The position numbers and the translations under genes are program-made. The notes under the pieces were generated by a model that saw nothing but the letters and a program-made list of their open reading frames with translations, had not been told where the DNA came from and did not search any database. This document shows, one piece after another, positions 7,191 through 14,853 of a stretch of 26,737 nt of DNA; position 1 is the first letter of the stretch, and each line of letters starts with the position of its first letter. Source of the stretch: an uncultured Clostridia bacterium (lineage in GTDB: Bacteria > Bacillota > Clostridia > Peptostreptococcales > Anaerovoracaceae); assembly GCA_938009115.1 (NCBI GenBank), contig CALLHZ010000104.1, forward strand, positions 1 through 26,737. The letters are read 5' to 3'.

Positions 7191-8597
7191 ATGGCATTTA
7201 AGAAAATCAAGAACGCACCGGAGCTCCTGTCTCACGGGGATACGGAATCCCGGCGGATCGTGCTGGAAGTGACCGACGAAGTTCTGAAACGCCTGGACTC
7301 TTATCATCGGCTCCGCAGCTTTATCCGGCTGGAAGATCACGTCCTGCACATCGGAAAACGCTCCCTGGACATGAACGACTACGGCAGGATCTATGTTTTC
7401 TGCGCCGGCAAGGCCTCCAATAACATGGCCCATGCGTTTGAGGATATTCTGGGCGACCGGATCACCCAGGGTGTCGTGATCGTCAAAATCAAAGAAGACT
7501 CTGACGTGTTCAGGCACACGGAAGTGTATGTGGGCGGCCATCCGCTTCCCAACGAAGGCGGCATCGAAGGAAGCAAGCGCATCCTGGCGCTCGCAGACCA
7601 GATGGAATCCAACGATTTGTTTCTTGTCGGCCTGTCCGGGGGGTGCACCGCGCTGATGGGCTATCCCGTGGAAGGGATCACGCTGGAAGAGATGCAGCAG
7701 GCAACGGACGTGATGCTCAAGGCCGGCATGTGGGTCATGGATATCAATGATGTGAGGGGCCACTTGTGCCAGATGAACCGGGGCCGTCTGGGTCAGCGCA
7801 TACGGAAGGGAACACAGATCGAATGCTTTGAGATCTGGGATGCGGTGGGCCTGGACGATCAGCGGGACTATACGGAGCCGCTGCCTGTGATGGGCACGCC
7901 CGTGGGATCCGACCCGGTGACCTTTGAAGATATTCGCCGAATTTTGAAAGAGCACGATCTGGAGGACAGGCTTCCGGCCAACGTCACCAATTATTTGCTG
8001 AATGCAGGGCCAGAACAGGAAACGCCCAAGAAAGCCGGGAACGTGACCTACTATGTGCTCAACACTCTGCCGGATGCCTGCAATTGCGCCCTGGACGTAG
8101 CCAGAGAAAAAGGGATCCCGGCTCACGTGTTCACCACCTATGCCGAAGGCGAAAGCAAGGACTACGGCGCCGTCATGGCCAGTCTTGCCAGAGAGATCCT
8201 CAAAAACGACCGGCCCTTTCAAAAGCCTTGCCTCATATTTTCCGGCGGAGAGACGACCACGGGGATCCCGGACAGTTCTGTGATCAAGGGTCACGGAGGT
8301 CCGTCCCAGGAGTTGACCTGCGGCTTTGCCCTGGCGGCAGGGGGTGCGCCGGGAGCCTGCATGCTTTCCATCGACAGCGAGGGCACCGACGGCACCACGA
8401 TCATGGCCGGGGGCCTCACAGATTCCAGCACCTACGAAGCGTCGCAGGCAAAAGGGATACACATCCGCCAGGCGTTGAAGGAGCACGCGTCATACGAAGC
8501 GCTCATGGCATTGGGCGACTGTGTATACACCGGGAATACCGGGACCAACCTTTGTGATTTCAACGTATTGTATGTTCCGGCAGCACCGGAAAAATAG
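7191..8597 (+). CDS. Glycerate kinase type-2 family (DUF4147/MOFRL) protein
   Basis: A 468-residue protein of the GckA/TtuD fold, which phosphorylates D-glycerate to 2-phosphoglycerate with ATP. Visible landmarks are FCAGKASNNMAHAFE (N-terminal nucleotide-fold start), VGGHPLPNEGG, LSGGCTALM (phosphate loop, usually SGGGSAL), MDINDVRGHLCQMNRGRLGQRI, FSGGETTTG, GHGGPSQELTCGFAL (usually GRNQE) and SEGTDGTTIMAGGLTDS (usually GTDG followed by DAAGA). The overall order and length fit the family, but several motifs are variant, so it may act on a glycerate-like substrate other than D-glycerate. It lies between an acid-sugar dehydratase and an enolase paralog, with gaps of 17 and 20 bases, and clearly belongs to one operon. 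Confidence 0.83.
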   Translation: MAFKKIKNAPELLSHGDTESRRIVLEVTDEVLKRLDSYHRLRSFIRLEDHVLHIGKRSLDMNDYGRIYVFCAGKASNNMAHAFEDILGDRITQGVVIVKIKEDSDVFRHTEVYVGGHPLPNEGGIEGSKRILALADQMESNDLFLVGLSGGCTALMGYPVEGITLEEMQQATDVMLKAGMWVMDINDVRGHLCQMNRGRLGQRIRKGTQIECFEIWDAVGLDDQRDYTEPLPVMGTPVGSDPVTFEDIRRILKEHDLEDRLPANVTNYLLNAGPEQETPKKAGNVTYYVLNTLPDACNCALDVAREKGIPAHVFTTYAEGESKDYGAVMASLAREILKNDRPFQKPCLIFSGGETTTGIPDSSVIKGHGGPSQELTCGFALAAGGAPGACMLSIDSEGTDGTTIMAGGLTDSSTYEASQAKGIHIRQALKEHASYEALMALGDCVYTGNTGTNLCDFNVLYVPAAPEK

Positions 8598-8617
8598 AGC
8601 AGAAAGAAGGAAATTTC

Positions 8618-9898
8618 ATGAACAGCACCGGGATCAGATCCCTGAAAGCAAGAGCAGGCATCGACTGCAAAGGAAAGCCTATTTTAGAAGTAGACATTTA
8701 TACCGAAGGAGGCATTCTAGGCAGAGCTTCTTCACCATCGGGCATATCGGCCGGCGAACACGAAGCCTTTGTCCTGCGGGACCACGACCCGGCCTGGCAC
8801 GACGGAAACGGCGTGTTCAAGGCGGTGGAAATGGCGGAGAAAGTGGTATTTCCGGCCATAAAGGGCATGGATGTGATGGATCAGAGAGCGCTGGATGACT
8901 TTCTTTGCCAGCTGGACGGCACCCAAAACAAATCCAGGCTGGGCGGAAATGTCACCTACAGCGTTTCACTGGCAGTGCTCCGGGCCGCCGCACAGATCCA
9001 GGGCGTTCCGCTGTATCGTTATCTGAATCCCGGAGAGATCCACACCATCCCGCTTCCGACTTCGGATATGTTTGCAGGTGGCAGCTATGAAAAAGATACG
9101 ATGCCCATGCAGGAATGCACGGTGATCCCTTATAAAGTGAATAGCATCGCTGAGGCAACTCATATCCTGTGCAAAATGTACAAGATCCTGCCCGAAGTGA
9201 TCAAGGAGTATCAGGGCGGCAGAAGGGCTGAACCCGGTGTCCAGTCTGCTTTTGTCTGTCCCAGCCCCGATTTTATGGTAGCTTTCGACCTGCTGTACGA
9301 AACGGCCGTGCGGGCCGGCTTTGAAAAGCAGATCGCCTTCCATGCCGACTGCGCCTTTAGCGAGATCTATATCCCGGAACGGGGAACCTATAATTACTTG
9401 GGAAAAGAGATCGACCTGGACGAAATGCTGGGTCGCCTGAAAGCGCTCACGGAAAAATACCCCTTCCTCTATGTAGAGGACCCTGTGGATGAAAATGACT
9501 GGGAGGGTTGGGTAAAAGCAGCGAAGGTCCTGGACAAAACGATCCTCTGCGGCGACGATTTGACCGTGACCCGGATCGACCGGCTGCAAAAGGCCCTTGA
9601 TCTGGGCGCCTGCGGCTCCTTTGTGTTTAAACCCAATCAGGTGGGTACTGTGACCGAAGCCATGGATGCACAGAAATTTGCCATCGATCACGGCATGTTC
9701 TCTGTTCCCTCCATCCGGGCCGGCGGCGTCAACGACGATCCGGTGGCGGACATGGGCATCGCCGGAGGCGCCGCCGCCATCAAACAAGGCCCGCCCAAAA
9801 ACGGGCAGGCCATTCACATCATCAATACGCTCACTCGGGCCGAGGAAGAGATCCCGGGGTCGAAGCCCTTCGACTTTACGCCGTATATCCGGTTTTGA
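8618..9898 (+). CDS. Divergent enolase (phosphopyruvate hydratase) paralog
   Basis: A 426-residue enolase-like protein. Retained features are PSGISAGEHEA (mobile loop, residues 40-50), MQECTVIP (Glu166), DCAFSEIY (Asp244), VEDPVDENDWEGW (Glu287), GDDLTVT (Asp313/314), FKPNQVGT (catalytic Lys338) and IKQGPP (Lys389). Lost features are the DEGGFAP loop with the catalytic acid, replaced by VQSAFVCP (around 208-215); the GGSHA histidine, which becomes Tyr157; and SHRSGETED, which becomes PSIRAGGVND. Metal binding and the proton-abstracting lysine thus remain while the acid side is changed, so it probably does not run ordinary glycolysis. Gene order after a glycerate kinase suggests a phosphorylated acid as substrate. 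AGAAGGAA precedes the ATG. It converges with the minus-strand gene one base downstream. Confidence 0.85.
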   Translation: MNSTGIRSLKARAGIDCKGKPILEVDIYTEGGILGRASSPSGISAGEHEAFVLRDHDPAWHDGNGVFKAVEMAEKVVFPAIKGMDVMDQRALDDFLCQLDGTQNKSRLGGNVTYSVSLAVLRAAAQIQGVPLYRYLNPGEIHTIPLPTSDMFAGGSYEKDTMPMQECTVIPYKVNSIAEATHILCKMYKILPEVIKEYQGGRRAEPGVQSAFVCPSPDFMVAFDLLYETAVRAGFEKQIAFHADCAFSEIYIPERGTYNYLGKEIDLDEMLGRLKALTEKYPFLYVEDPVDENDWEGWVKAAKVLDKTILCGDDLTVTRIDRLQKALDLGACGSFVFKPNQVGTVTEAMDAQKFAIDHGMFSVPSIRAGGVNDDPVADMGIAGGAAAIKQGPPKNGQAIHIINTLTRAEEEIPGSKPFDFTPYIRF

Positions 9899-9899
9899 T

Positions 9900-11114
9900 T
9901 TAATCCGACCCGAAGAAAGCCGCCGCATAAGCGGGAAGTTCGCCAAAGGCTTCCAGTCTGGGCACGACCCGGTCGATTTGCCCGAAACCAAAGGCGGCGT
10001 GGACAAAGGGAATGCCGGCACCGTCGGCGGCGTCGCAGTCCTTTTGGGTGTCGCCGACATAGAGGCAGCGCGTCAGGCCGTTGCGCTCCATGACCAGGCG
10101 GATATTGTCTGCCTTTGGTTTTCCGGTTCTCCCGGCGCATTCGGAATCGATAAAATATTTCTGCAGCCCTGTTCCTTCGAAAAAGCCTTCGATGTAGCCT
10201 ACCTGACAGTTGCTGACAACGTAGAGTTCATAGGTTTTGCTCAGGGCCGCCAGCGTGCTGCGAGTCTTTGGGAATAATTTGCCCGGATGGGTCCGCAGGT
10301 AATCCAGTTCAACTTCGGTGGCATGGCGGATGATTTCTTCCCGGCGCTCTCTGGACAGCTCCGGAAACCACATTTCCGCGATCTCCTCAAGGACCCGGCC
10401 CATGCTCTGCCGCACCATTTTTGTGGTGAAGCGAAGGCTGATTTCGGGATAGTCTTCCAGCGCCAGATTCCAGGACTCAGCTACCTGTTTCGCAGAATCC
10501 CACAGTGTTCCGTCCAAATCGAACAGGATCGCCGGCGGACGCTTCCCGGACGTTTTGGCGTCCGCGGCAGAAGTCTTCCTGTGGTTTCGGATAAATTCGT
10601 TAGCCAACTCGTCGGCTCGAATGTTCTGGCCTGCGATGTAAAGGAACTCCTCCCGGGTAAAAGGTCCGTTCACCTTTATGAAATGCTCGTGCGCCCGATC
10701 CAGTATCTCCGGGGACGCATTGAGATTTAAATGTCCTTTGATGCGGTAAAAGCGGACCTGATGCCTGGCAACTTCCTGCAGGAGCGTCATCCAGAGATCC
10801 TGGTTTTCCACCGGCTTTTTGTCCGAGGTCCTCCAGCCGTTCCGCTGCCAGTTGATATACCATTTTTTGTTGAAGCAATCTACTGCGTAGGCGCTGTCGG
10901 AAAACACCCGAATGGAAAGACCTGTCTCCCGGAGTGCCCCGAATGCGGCGATCAGCGCTTGAAGTTCCATACGATTGTTCGTGGTATCGAGCTCGCCTCC
11001 GAAGAGTTCCTTTCTGTGCCCGCCGTATTCCAGTATGCAACCCCAGCCGCCGATATTCGTGTCGTTTTGATTGCCGGAGCATGCTCCGTCTGTATAGATG
11101 TCGATCTGTTTCAT
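9900..11114 (-). CDS. Ribonuclease HI fused to a HAD-family hydrolase
   Basis: A single 404-residue frame with two enzymes. Residues 1-178 are RNase HI, which cuts RNA in RNA-DNA hybrids: YTDGACSGN (Asp9), NNRMELQA (Glu50), VFSDSAYAVD (Asp73), KGH (His128) and RADELAN (Asp168) complete the active site. Between His128 and Asp168 there are 39 residues where E. coli RNase HI has 9. After a polar linker (about 179-193), residues 194-404 are a phosphoglycolate-phosphatase-like HAD domain: ILFDLDGTLWDS (Asp199, Asp201), VVSNC (Ser301), GKPK (Lys332) and YVGDTQKDCDAA (Asp355, Asp359). Both domains look catalytically complete. The ATG at 11114 is chosen because RNase HI homology begins there. There is no Shine-Dalgarno sequence before it, and a promoter lies directly upstream. 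Confidence 0.9.
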   Translation of the reverse strand: MKQIDIYTDGACSGNQNDTNIGGWGCILEYGGHRKELFGGELDTTNNRMELQALIAAFGALRETGLSIRVFSDSAYAVDCFNKKWYINWQRNGWRTSDKKPVENQDLWMTLLQEVARHQVRFYRIKGHLNLNASPEILDRAHEHFIKVNGPFTREEFLYIAGQNIRADELANEFIRNHRKTSAADAKTSGKRPPAILFDLDGTLWDSAKQVAESWNLALEDYPEISLRFTTKMVRQSMGRVLEEIAEMWFPELSRERREEIIRHATEVELDYLRTHPGKLFPKTRSTLAALSKTYELYVVSNCQVGYIEGFFEGTGLQKYFIDSECAGRTGKPKADNIRLVMERNGLTRCLYVGDTQKDCDAADGAGIPFVHAAFGFGQIDRVVPRLEAFGELPAYAAAFFGSD

Positions 11115-11120
11115 GGGCTG

Positions 11121-11149
11121 ATTATACCAAGTTAACCGGGAATTGTAAA
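11121..11149 (-). promoter_or_regulatory. Sigma-A promoter for the RNase HI-HAD gene, predicted leaderless
   Basis: Read on the minus strand, TTTACA (11149-11144) and TATAAT (11126-11121) are separated by exactly 17 bases. Only six bases lie between the -10 box and the ATG, so transcription should start at or next to the first base of the start codon. Confidence 0.7.
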
Positions 11150-11165
11150 ACCGACTTAACGCCGC

Positions 11166-11182
11166 CGTAACATAACTGTAAC
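11166..11182 (+). promoter_or_regulatory. WalR (YycF)-box-like direct repeat
   Basis: CGTAAC, five bases, then TGTAAC. The known WalR consensus is TGTWAH-N5-TGTWAH, so there is one mismatch in the first half. It sits 10 bases before a -10-like TATACT, where a response regulator could replace a weak -35, and upstream of the yycHIJ-type operon. Confidence 0.5.
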
Positions 11183-11192
11183 ACAGACAATG

Positions 11193-11198
11193 TATACT
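11193..11198 (+). promoter_or_regulatory. Probable -10 box of the yycH operon promoter
   Basis: TATACT (5 of 6 to TATAAT) has no recognisable -35 hexamer at 16-18 bases. This fits an activator-dependent promoter. The leader to the first gene is about 80 bases. Confidence 0.45.
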
Positions 11199-11283
11199 CT
11201 GTATTGAACCGTGGGGCAGACTCATTTAAAGCAGGAGTCCGCAGCGGATCGCGAAATCACGGTCAGGAAAGGAGGAGGAACGG

Positions 11284-11904
11284 GTGAAAAAATTCAGGCG
11301 CATCACGGCAATATTGATGATCATGCTCCTGTTCAGCACCGGCTTTGTATTTGCCGGCGCCGCTGCCATTGTGAGCCCTGCCTCCAATACCATCGTTTTT
11401 TCGGACAGCCTTCTGGTTTCGGTCAAGGTGACCGAGCCCAAGACCATTCGGGTCACCATATACGAAGAAAAGGAAACAAGCGAGGACACATTGGTGTCCG
11501 CAAAGGTTTCAGCCTATACTGAGGCCGATCTGAGCGTGATCGCCTCGGCGAAGACCAAGACTCCCGTGGCGCTGGAAGGCGCTGTGAGTGCCGTGGCGGC
11601 GGAGCCGACACTCAGCGACGGCACAACTGTAAAGGAATACACCAGCGTCGCCATGGGCGATGCGGCAACCTATACCTGTGACAGCTCGCTGGGCTTTTAC
11701 ACCAAGCAGATCAGCAGCGTCACACCAGGCTTGTACCGGGTACAGGTGGAAACCCTGAACAGCGACGGAACCGCCAGCGAGACCATCCACAGTATGGTGG
11801 CGGTCAAAACCAAGCCTCCCGAGGAAAAGAGCAATATATTTCAGGCGCCTCAGACCGGCGCGCTGCAATTCCTGCAGACACTGCTCCGGAACATATTCAG
11901 ATAG
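11284..11904 (+). CDS. Secreted or surface protein of unknown function
   Basis: A 206-residue protein that I do not recognise. The N-terminus MKKFRRITAILMIMLLFSTGFVFAGAAA is a clear Sec signal peptide: basic start, hydrophobic core, and small residues near a cleavage site at about 25-28. The mature part is rich in Ser, Thr, Val and Ala with alternating beta-type pattern (SLLVSVKVTEPKTIRVTIYEE, GLYRVQVETLNSDGTASETIHSMVAV), suggesting an extracellular beta-sandwich domain. It contains one cysteine (YTCDSS) and a short hydrophobic C-terminal tail. The start is GTG, chosen for the strong GGAGGAGG upstream and the signal peptide directly after it. It is the first gene of the run leading into yycH (8 bases later), so it may take part in cell-envelope sensing; that is inference from position only. 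Confidence 0.75.
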   Translation: MKKFRRITAILMIMLLFSTGFVFAGAAAIVSPASNTIVFSDSLLVSVKVTEPKTIRVTIYEEKETSEDTLVSAKVSAYTEADLSVIASAKTKTPVALEGAVSAVAAEPTLSDGTTVKEYTSVAMGDAATYTCDSSLGFYTKQISSVTPGLYRVQVETLNSDGTASETIHSMVAVKTKPPEEKSNIFQAPQTGALQFLQTLLRNIFR

Positions 11905-11912
11905 GCACGTCC

Positions 11913-13349
11913 ATGAGCCAGGGGAAAACCAGCGGGATCGAACATCTTAAGACAGTGATACTGGTAGTATTGTTTTTTACGACAATACTACTTTTATATT
12001 TGCTTTGGAGCCAGGACGCCCAAAGCCGCATTCAGCTTCCGGACATTCTGACTCAACGCCAGTCGGCTGAGGTGCCGGCGGCCGAGACCATGCTGTTGCC
12101 GGACCGGGCAGTCTACAGCATGGGAGACGGATCCTACCGCCAGACCGAAGAAGGGACGGCGGAGCTGTTTGAGGCAGGGCTCGGGGCCATGAGCTCCGTG
12201 CTGGAGGAGACAGGCGCGGCAGCATCGGAAATCACGGAAACTCAGTACATGGATGCCATGGAAGCATATCGTTCATTGACGATATGCTTTTCTTATCACA
12301 TTCCTTTCGCAGAGCTTTGCAGCCGCCGTGACATCGCGCTGCCGCCAGGCGCAGAGGTGATCCAGTCATTGACGGTCCTGGCCTTCTCCGAAGCGGCGGC
12401 ACAGAGCATTTTTATTTTTGATGGCCGGCAAGGCAAATACTACCGATTGTATTCCCAAAGTGAAACCGATGTGTTCGCCGGCATGACGTCGGAGCAGGAT
12501 ATGACGGCTCTGACGACCTATTATACGGTCGGCAACATCTTAGGGGGAGAAAATAAGCAGCTGGTTCCCCTGACCGCGCAGAGCCGCCTGGTGCCTCTTT
12601 CCTGGCGCGTCGAATCCGAAGAAACCAGCCAAAGCGTACGTCAAGCCCTGGCCGAAGCTCTCTTCGGTGAAAATTTTGACTTCGTGAGACGTATCACAGA
12701 TAACTTCGGCAATGTCACCTATATGTACGGATATGGCCAAAAAACCTTTACGCATCAGGTCGACGGCGTACTGGAATACAAAAATGAAACCGCAGACGAA
12801 ACAGCCGGCGGCTTTTTCCGTGATCTGGAAACCGCCCTGGCCTTTGTGGCGGCTCACGGCACCTGGAACAGTCTGGATGGCCGGGAGATCAGGTTTTTCC
12901 TGTTGGAGGCCGAAACCATGGCTGCCGGGAAGCAGGAAGGATATCGCTTCCGTTTCGGAATGAAAAGCGCAGAGCATCCGGTGTTCTATGAAAGCGGCGT
13001 TCCTATCGAAATCGTAGTATTGGATGGTCAGATCTCCTATTACCGCCGGGACGTGATCTCTGTGGATGCCGATGGGGCTGCCGGTGAGTCGAGGCCGGCC
13101 CAGGATCCTGCCAACGTGATCGCCCGCAATTACAACCATATTTATAATGTAATGACCGGAAACCTGCTGTCGGTCAACGAAGAAAGCGCCTTTGAATATG
13201 TTGCCGCCGCCGTCCGTGAGATGCGGATGGGACTGGTGCGTATCTCCAACGACGATTGGCTGCAGCCTGCCTGGATCTTGAAAACTGCCGACGGACATGT
13301 GTTTTATTTTTCGCTGTACGAAGCGATCCCCATTGGCATGAGCGATTAG
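11913..13349 (+). CDS. yycH: YycH family regulatory membrane protein
   Basis: A 478-residue protein with a short cytoplasmic start, one membrane segment at about 11-32 (LKTVILVVLFFTTILLLYLLW) and a large extracytoplasmic part. This is the topology and length range of YycH, which in Bacillus binds the WalK sensor kinase through its membrane helix together with YycI and tunes its activity. Sequence similarity to YycH is judged from the N-terminus, topology and gene order rather than strong motifs. It is followed 13 bases later by the yycI-like gene, then yycJ, htrA and rlmH, the classic order. In Bacillus the walR and walK genes precede yycH; here the upstream gene is a secreted protein instead. 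Confidence 0.75.
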   Translation: MSQGKTSGIEHLKTVILVVLFFTTILLLYLLWSQDAQSRIQLPDILTQRQSAEVPAAETMLLPDRAVYSMGDGSYRQTEEGTAELFEAGLGAMSSVLEETGAAASEITETQYMDAMEAYRSLTICFSYHIPFAELCSRRDIALPPGAEVIQSLTVLAFSEAAAQSIFIFDGRQGKYYRLYSQSETDVFAGMTSEQDMTALTTYYTVGNILGGENKQLVPLTAQSRLVPLSWRVESEETSQSVRQALAEALFGENFDFVRRITDNFGNVTYMYGYGQKTFTHQVDGVLEYKNETADETAGGFFRDLETALAFVAAHGTWNSLDGREIRFFLLEAETMAAGKQEGYRFRFGMKSAEHPVFYESGVPIEIVVLDGQISYYRRDVISVDADGAAGESRPAQDPANVIARNYNHIYNVMTGNLLSVNEESAFEYVAAAVREMRMGLVRISNDDWLQPAWILKTADGHVFYFSLYEAIPIGMSD

Positions 13350-13362
13350 AAGCGGGGCGAAA

Positions 13363-13905
13363 ATGGACTGGACAAAAGCAAAAAATATATTGATAATAGC
13401 TTTGCTGGTGACGAATCTGATCATCGGCGCAGCCTATCTGGGAACGATCCGGGAAAAGGAAAGAGAATGGGAAGACCAGGCCCGGAATACGGCATCATAC
13501 CTGGCGGCTTTGGGTGTGCCTCTGGAAGCCGAGATCCCGGCGAAACCTGTCAAAATGCCGGTGCTGTTCGTCCGATTCGAGCCTTTGGATCCCGAAAACG
13601 TTCCGGAAGAAGTTGATTATCAAGATATTCCGGTGGAAAGCACCGGCGGATCGGCTGCGGTGATACCTATAGCGCCCGGAGACAACCGCCGGGAGGTGGC
13701 GAGCGCATCCTATGCGTTGCTCAAATATCTGGCCGCCATGGATCAGCAGGGCCGCGAGCCCTCCGGAATCAAAGAGATCGGACTGGTCTATCTGGTGGAT
13801 ACCGCAGGCTATGACGAAGCCATCAGCGAAGATACGGCAGTGCCGGCCTGGAAGCTGTCCCTGGCGAATGGGCAGGCCTTCTATGTCAATGCCTATGGCG
13901 AATAG
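13363..13905 (+). CDS. yycI: YycI-like regulatory membrane protein, short form
   Basis: A 180-residue protein starting MDWTKAKNILIIALLVTNLIIGAAYLG, which is the hallmark YycI N-terminus and forms one membrane helix at about 7-26. The rest is extracytoplasmic and contains a domain ending in KLSLANGQAFYVNAYGE, typical of the last part of YycI. Bacillus subtilis YycI is about 280 residues, so this copy is clearly shorter. The C-terminal family part appears kept while the middle is reduced. It probably pairs with YycH to control a WalK-type kinase. No frameshift was seen; the stop at 13903-13905 is clean and 93 bases precede yycJ. Confidence 0.75.
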   Translation: MDWTKAKNILIIALLVTNLIIGAAYLGTIREKEREWEDQARNTASYLAALGVPLEAEIPAKPVKMPVLFVRFEPLDPENVPEEVDYQDIPVESTGGSAAVIPIAPGDNRREVASASYALLKYLAAMDQQGREPSGIKEIGLVYLVDTAGYDEAISEDTAVPAWKLSLANGQAFYVNAYGE

Positions 13906-13998
13906 ATCATCACGGAGAATACAATCGATGTACACAGAAAATACACACAACGGCGTTATGTTGAAGCAGGTCGAAGCTTCCTGCGAAAGGACATTTTC

Positions 13999-14805
13999 AT
14001 GAATTTGGCCATCTGTTCCCTGGCCAGCGGCAGCAGCGGAAATTGCTATGTGGTGCGGAGCCGGAACACGGCCTTGCTGGTCGACGCCGGTATCAGTGCC
14101 CGACGGATCCGAAACGGTCTGGCCTGCCTGGATCTGACCGCAGACCGTCTGGACGCCGTGCTGATCACCCACGAGCACAGCGATCACATCAGCGGGCTTC
14201 ATACCCTCGCCCGCGCCGGCGGCATGAAAGTGTATGCGAACGAAGAAACCTTCAACGGAATGAATTTTCGGCTGCCGGAGGAGCGGCGTCAGTTGTTTTC
14301 CACCGGGGATGCCTTTCAAATCGGGGATCTGGAGATCCGCACGTTTGCGGTGTCTCATGATGCGGCGGATCCGGTAGGTTACTCGATCAGCTGCGAGGGA
14401 CGCAGCATCACCATCGTGACGGACACCGGCGCTGTCACAGGGCCGTTGATGGAAGAGATCCGGACGGCGGATATTCTCGTGCTGGAATCCAATCACGACG
14501 AAAGCATCCTTCGCATGGGCCGGTATCCCTGGTTTCTGAAGCAGCGGATCCTTGGGGAGCGGGGTCACTTGTCCAACGAAGCAGCAGCCCTGGCGCTGGC
14601 CGAAGTGCTGCAGGAAGAAAAGAATACAGGCCGTAAAAAATGCCGACGCGTTCTTCTGGCTCATTTGAGCCGGGAAAACAATTTTCCTGAAATGGCCATG
14701 GCGACCGTGGAAAATATCCTAGAGGAACGGGGATGTCCTGCGGGAAACGAAACCCAGCTCATCGCGTTGTCCAGGACGGAGATCAGCCCGCTCTTCAGCG
14801 TCTGA
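13999..14805 (+). CDS. yycJ: YycJ/WalJ metallo-beta-lactamase-fold hydrolase
   Basis: A 268-residue cytoplasmic metallo-beta-lactamase-fold protein. The start ICSLASGSSGNCYVV is typical of YycJ. The metal-binding motif THEHSDH (His58, His60, Asp62, His63) is followed by VSHDAADPVGY and ESNHDE, and the histidines in GHLSN and LLAHLSREN near the C-terminus supply the remaining ligands. In Bacillus this protein acts as a 5'-3' exonuclease linked to mismatch repair and is part of the wal operon. Length and motifs are standard. The ATG at 13999 follows GAAAGGA. Position between yycI and htrA agrees with the conserved gene order. Confidence 0.9.
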   Translation: MNLAICSLASGSSGNCYVVRSRNTALLVDAGISARRIRNGLACLDLTADRLDAVLITHEHSDHISGLHTLARAGGMKVYANEETFNGMNFRLPEERRQLFSTGDAFQIGDLEIRTFAVSHDAADPVGYSISCEGRSITIVTDTGAVTGPLMEEIRTADILVLESNHDESILRMGRYPWFLKQRILGERGHLSNEAAALALAEVLQEEKNTGRKKCRRVLLAHLSRENNFPEMAMATVENILEERGCPAGNETQLIALSRTEISPLFSV

Positions 14806-14853
14806 GAAAGTGGTACATCAAAGAGATGATCCGATTCAGGGGAGGGAATATCC

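Noticed and set aside
7026..8486. 486-codon open frame antisense to the dehydratase end and glycerate kinase
   Set aside because: Composition typical of an antisense shadow, no ribosome-binding site or motifs.
11115..11225. N-terminal extension of the RNase HI-HAD protein by 37 codons
   Set aside because: The extension crosses the strong promoter, has no ribosome-binding site, and RNase HI homology begins at the ATG at 11114.
13965..13984. Short inverted repeat (GCAGG/CCTGC) before yycJ as a regulatory hairpin
   Set aside because: Only five pairs with competing alternatives; likely chance.
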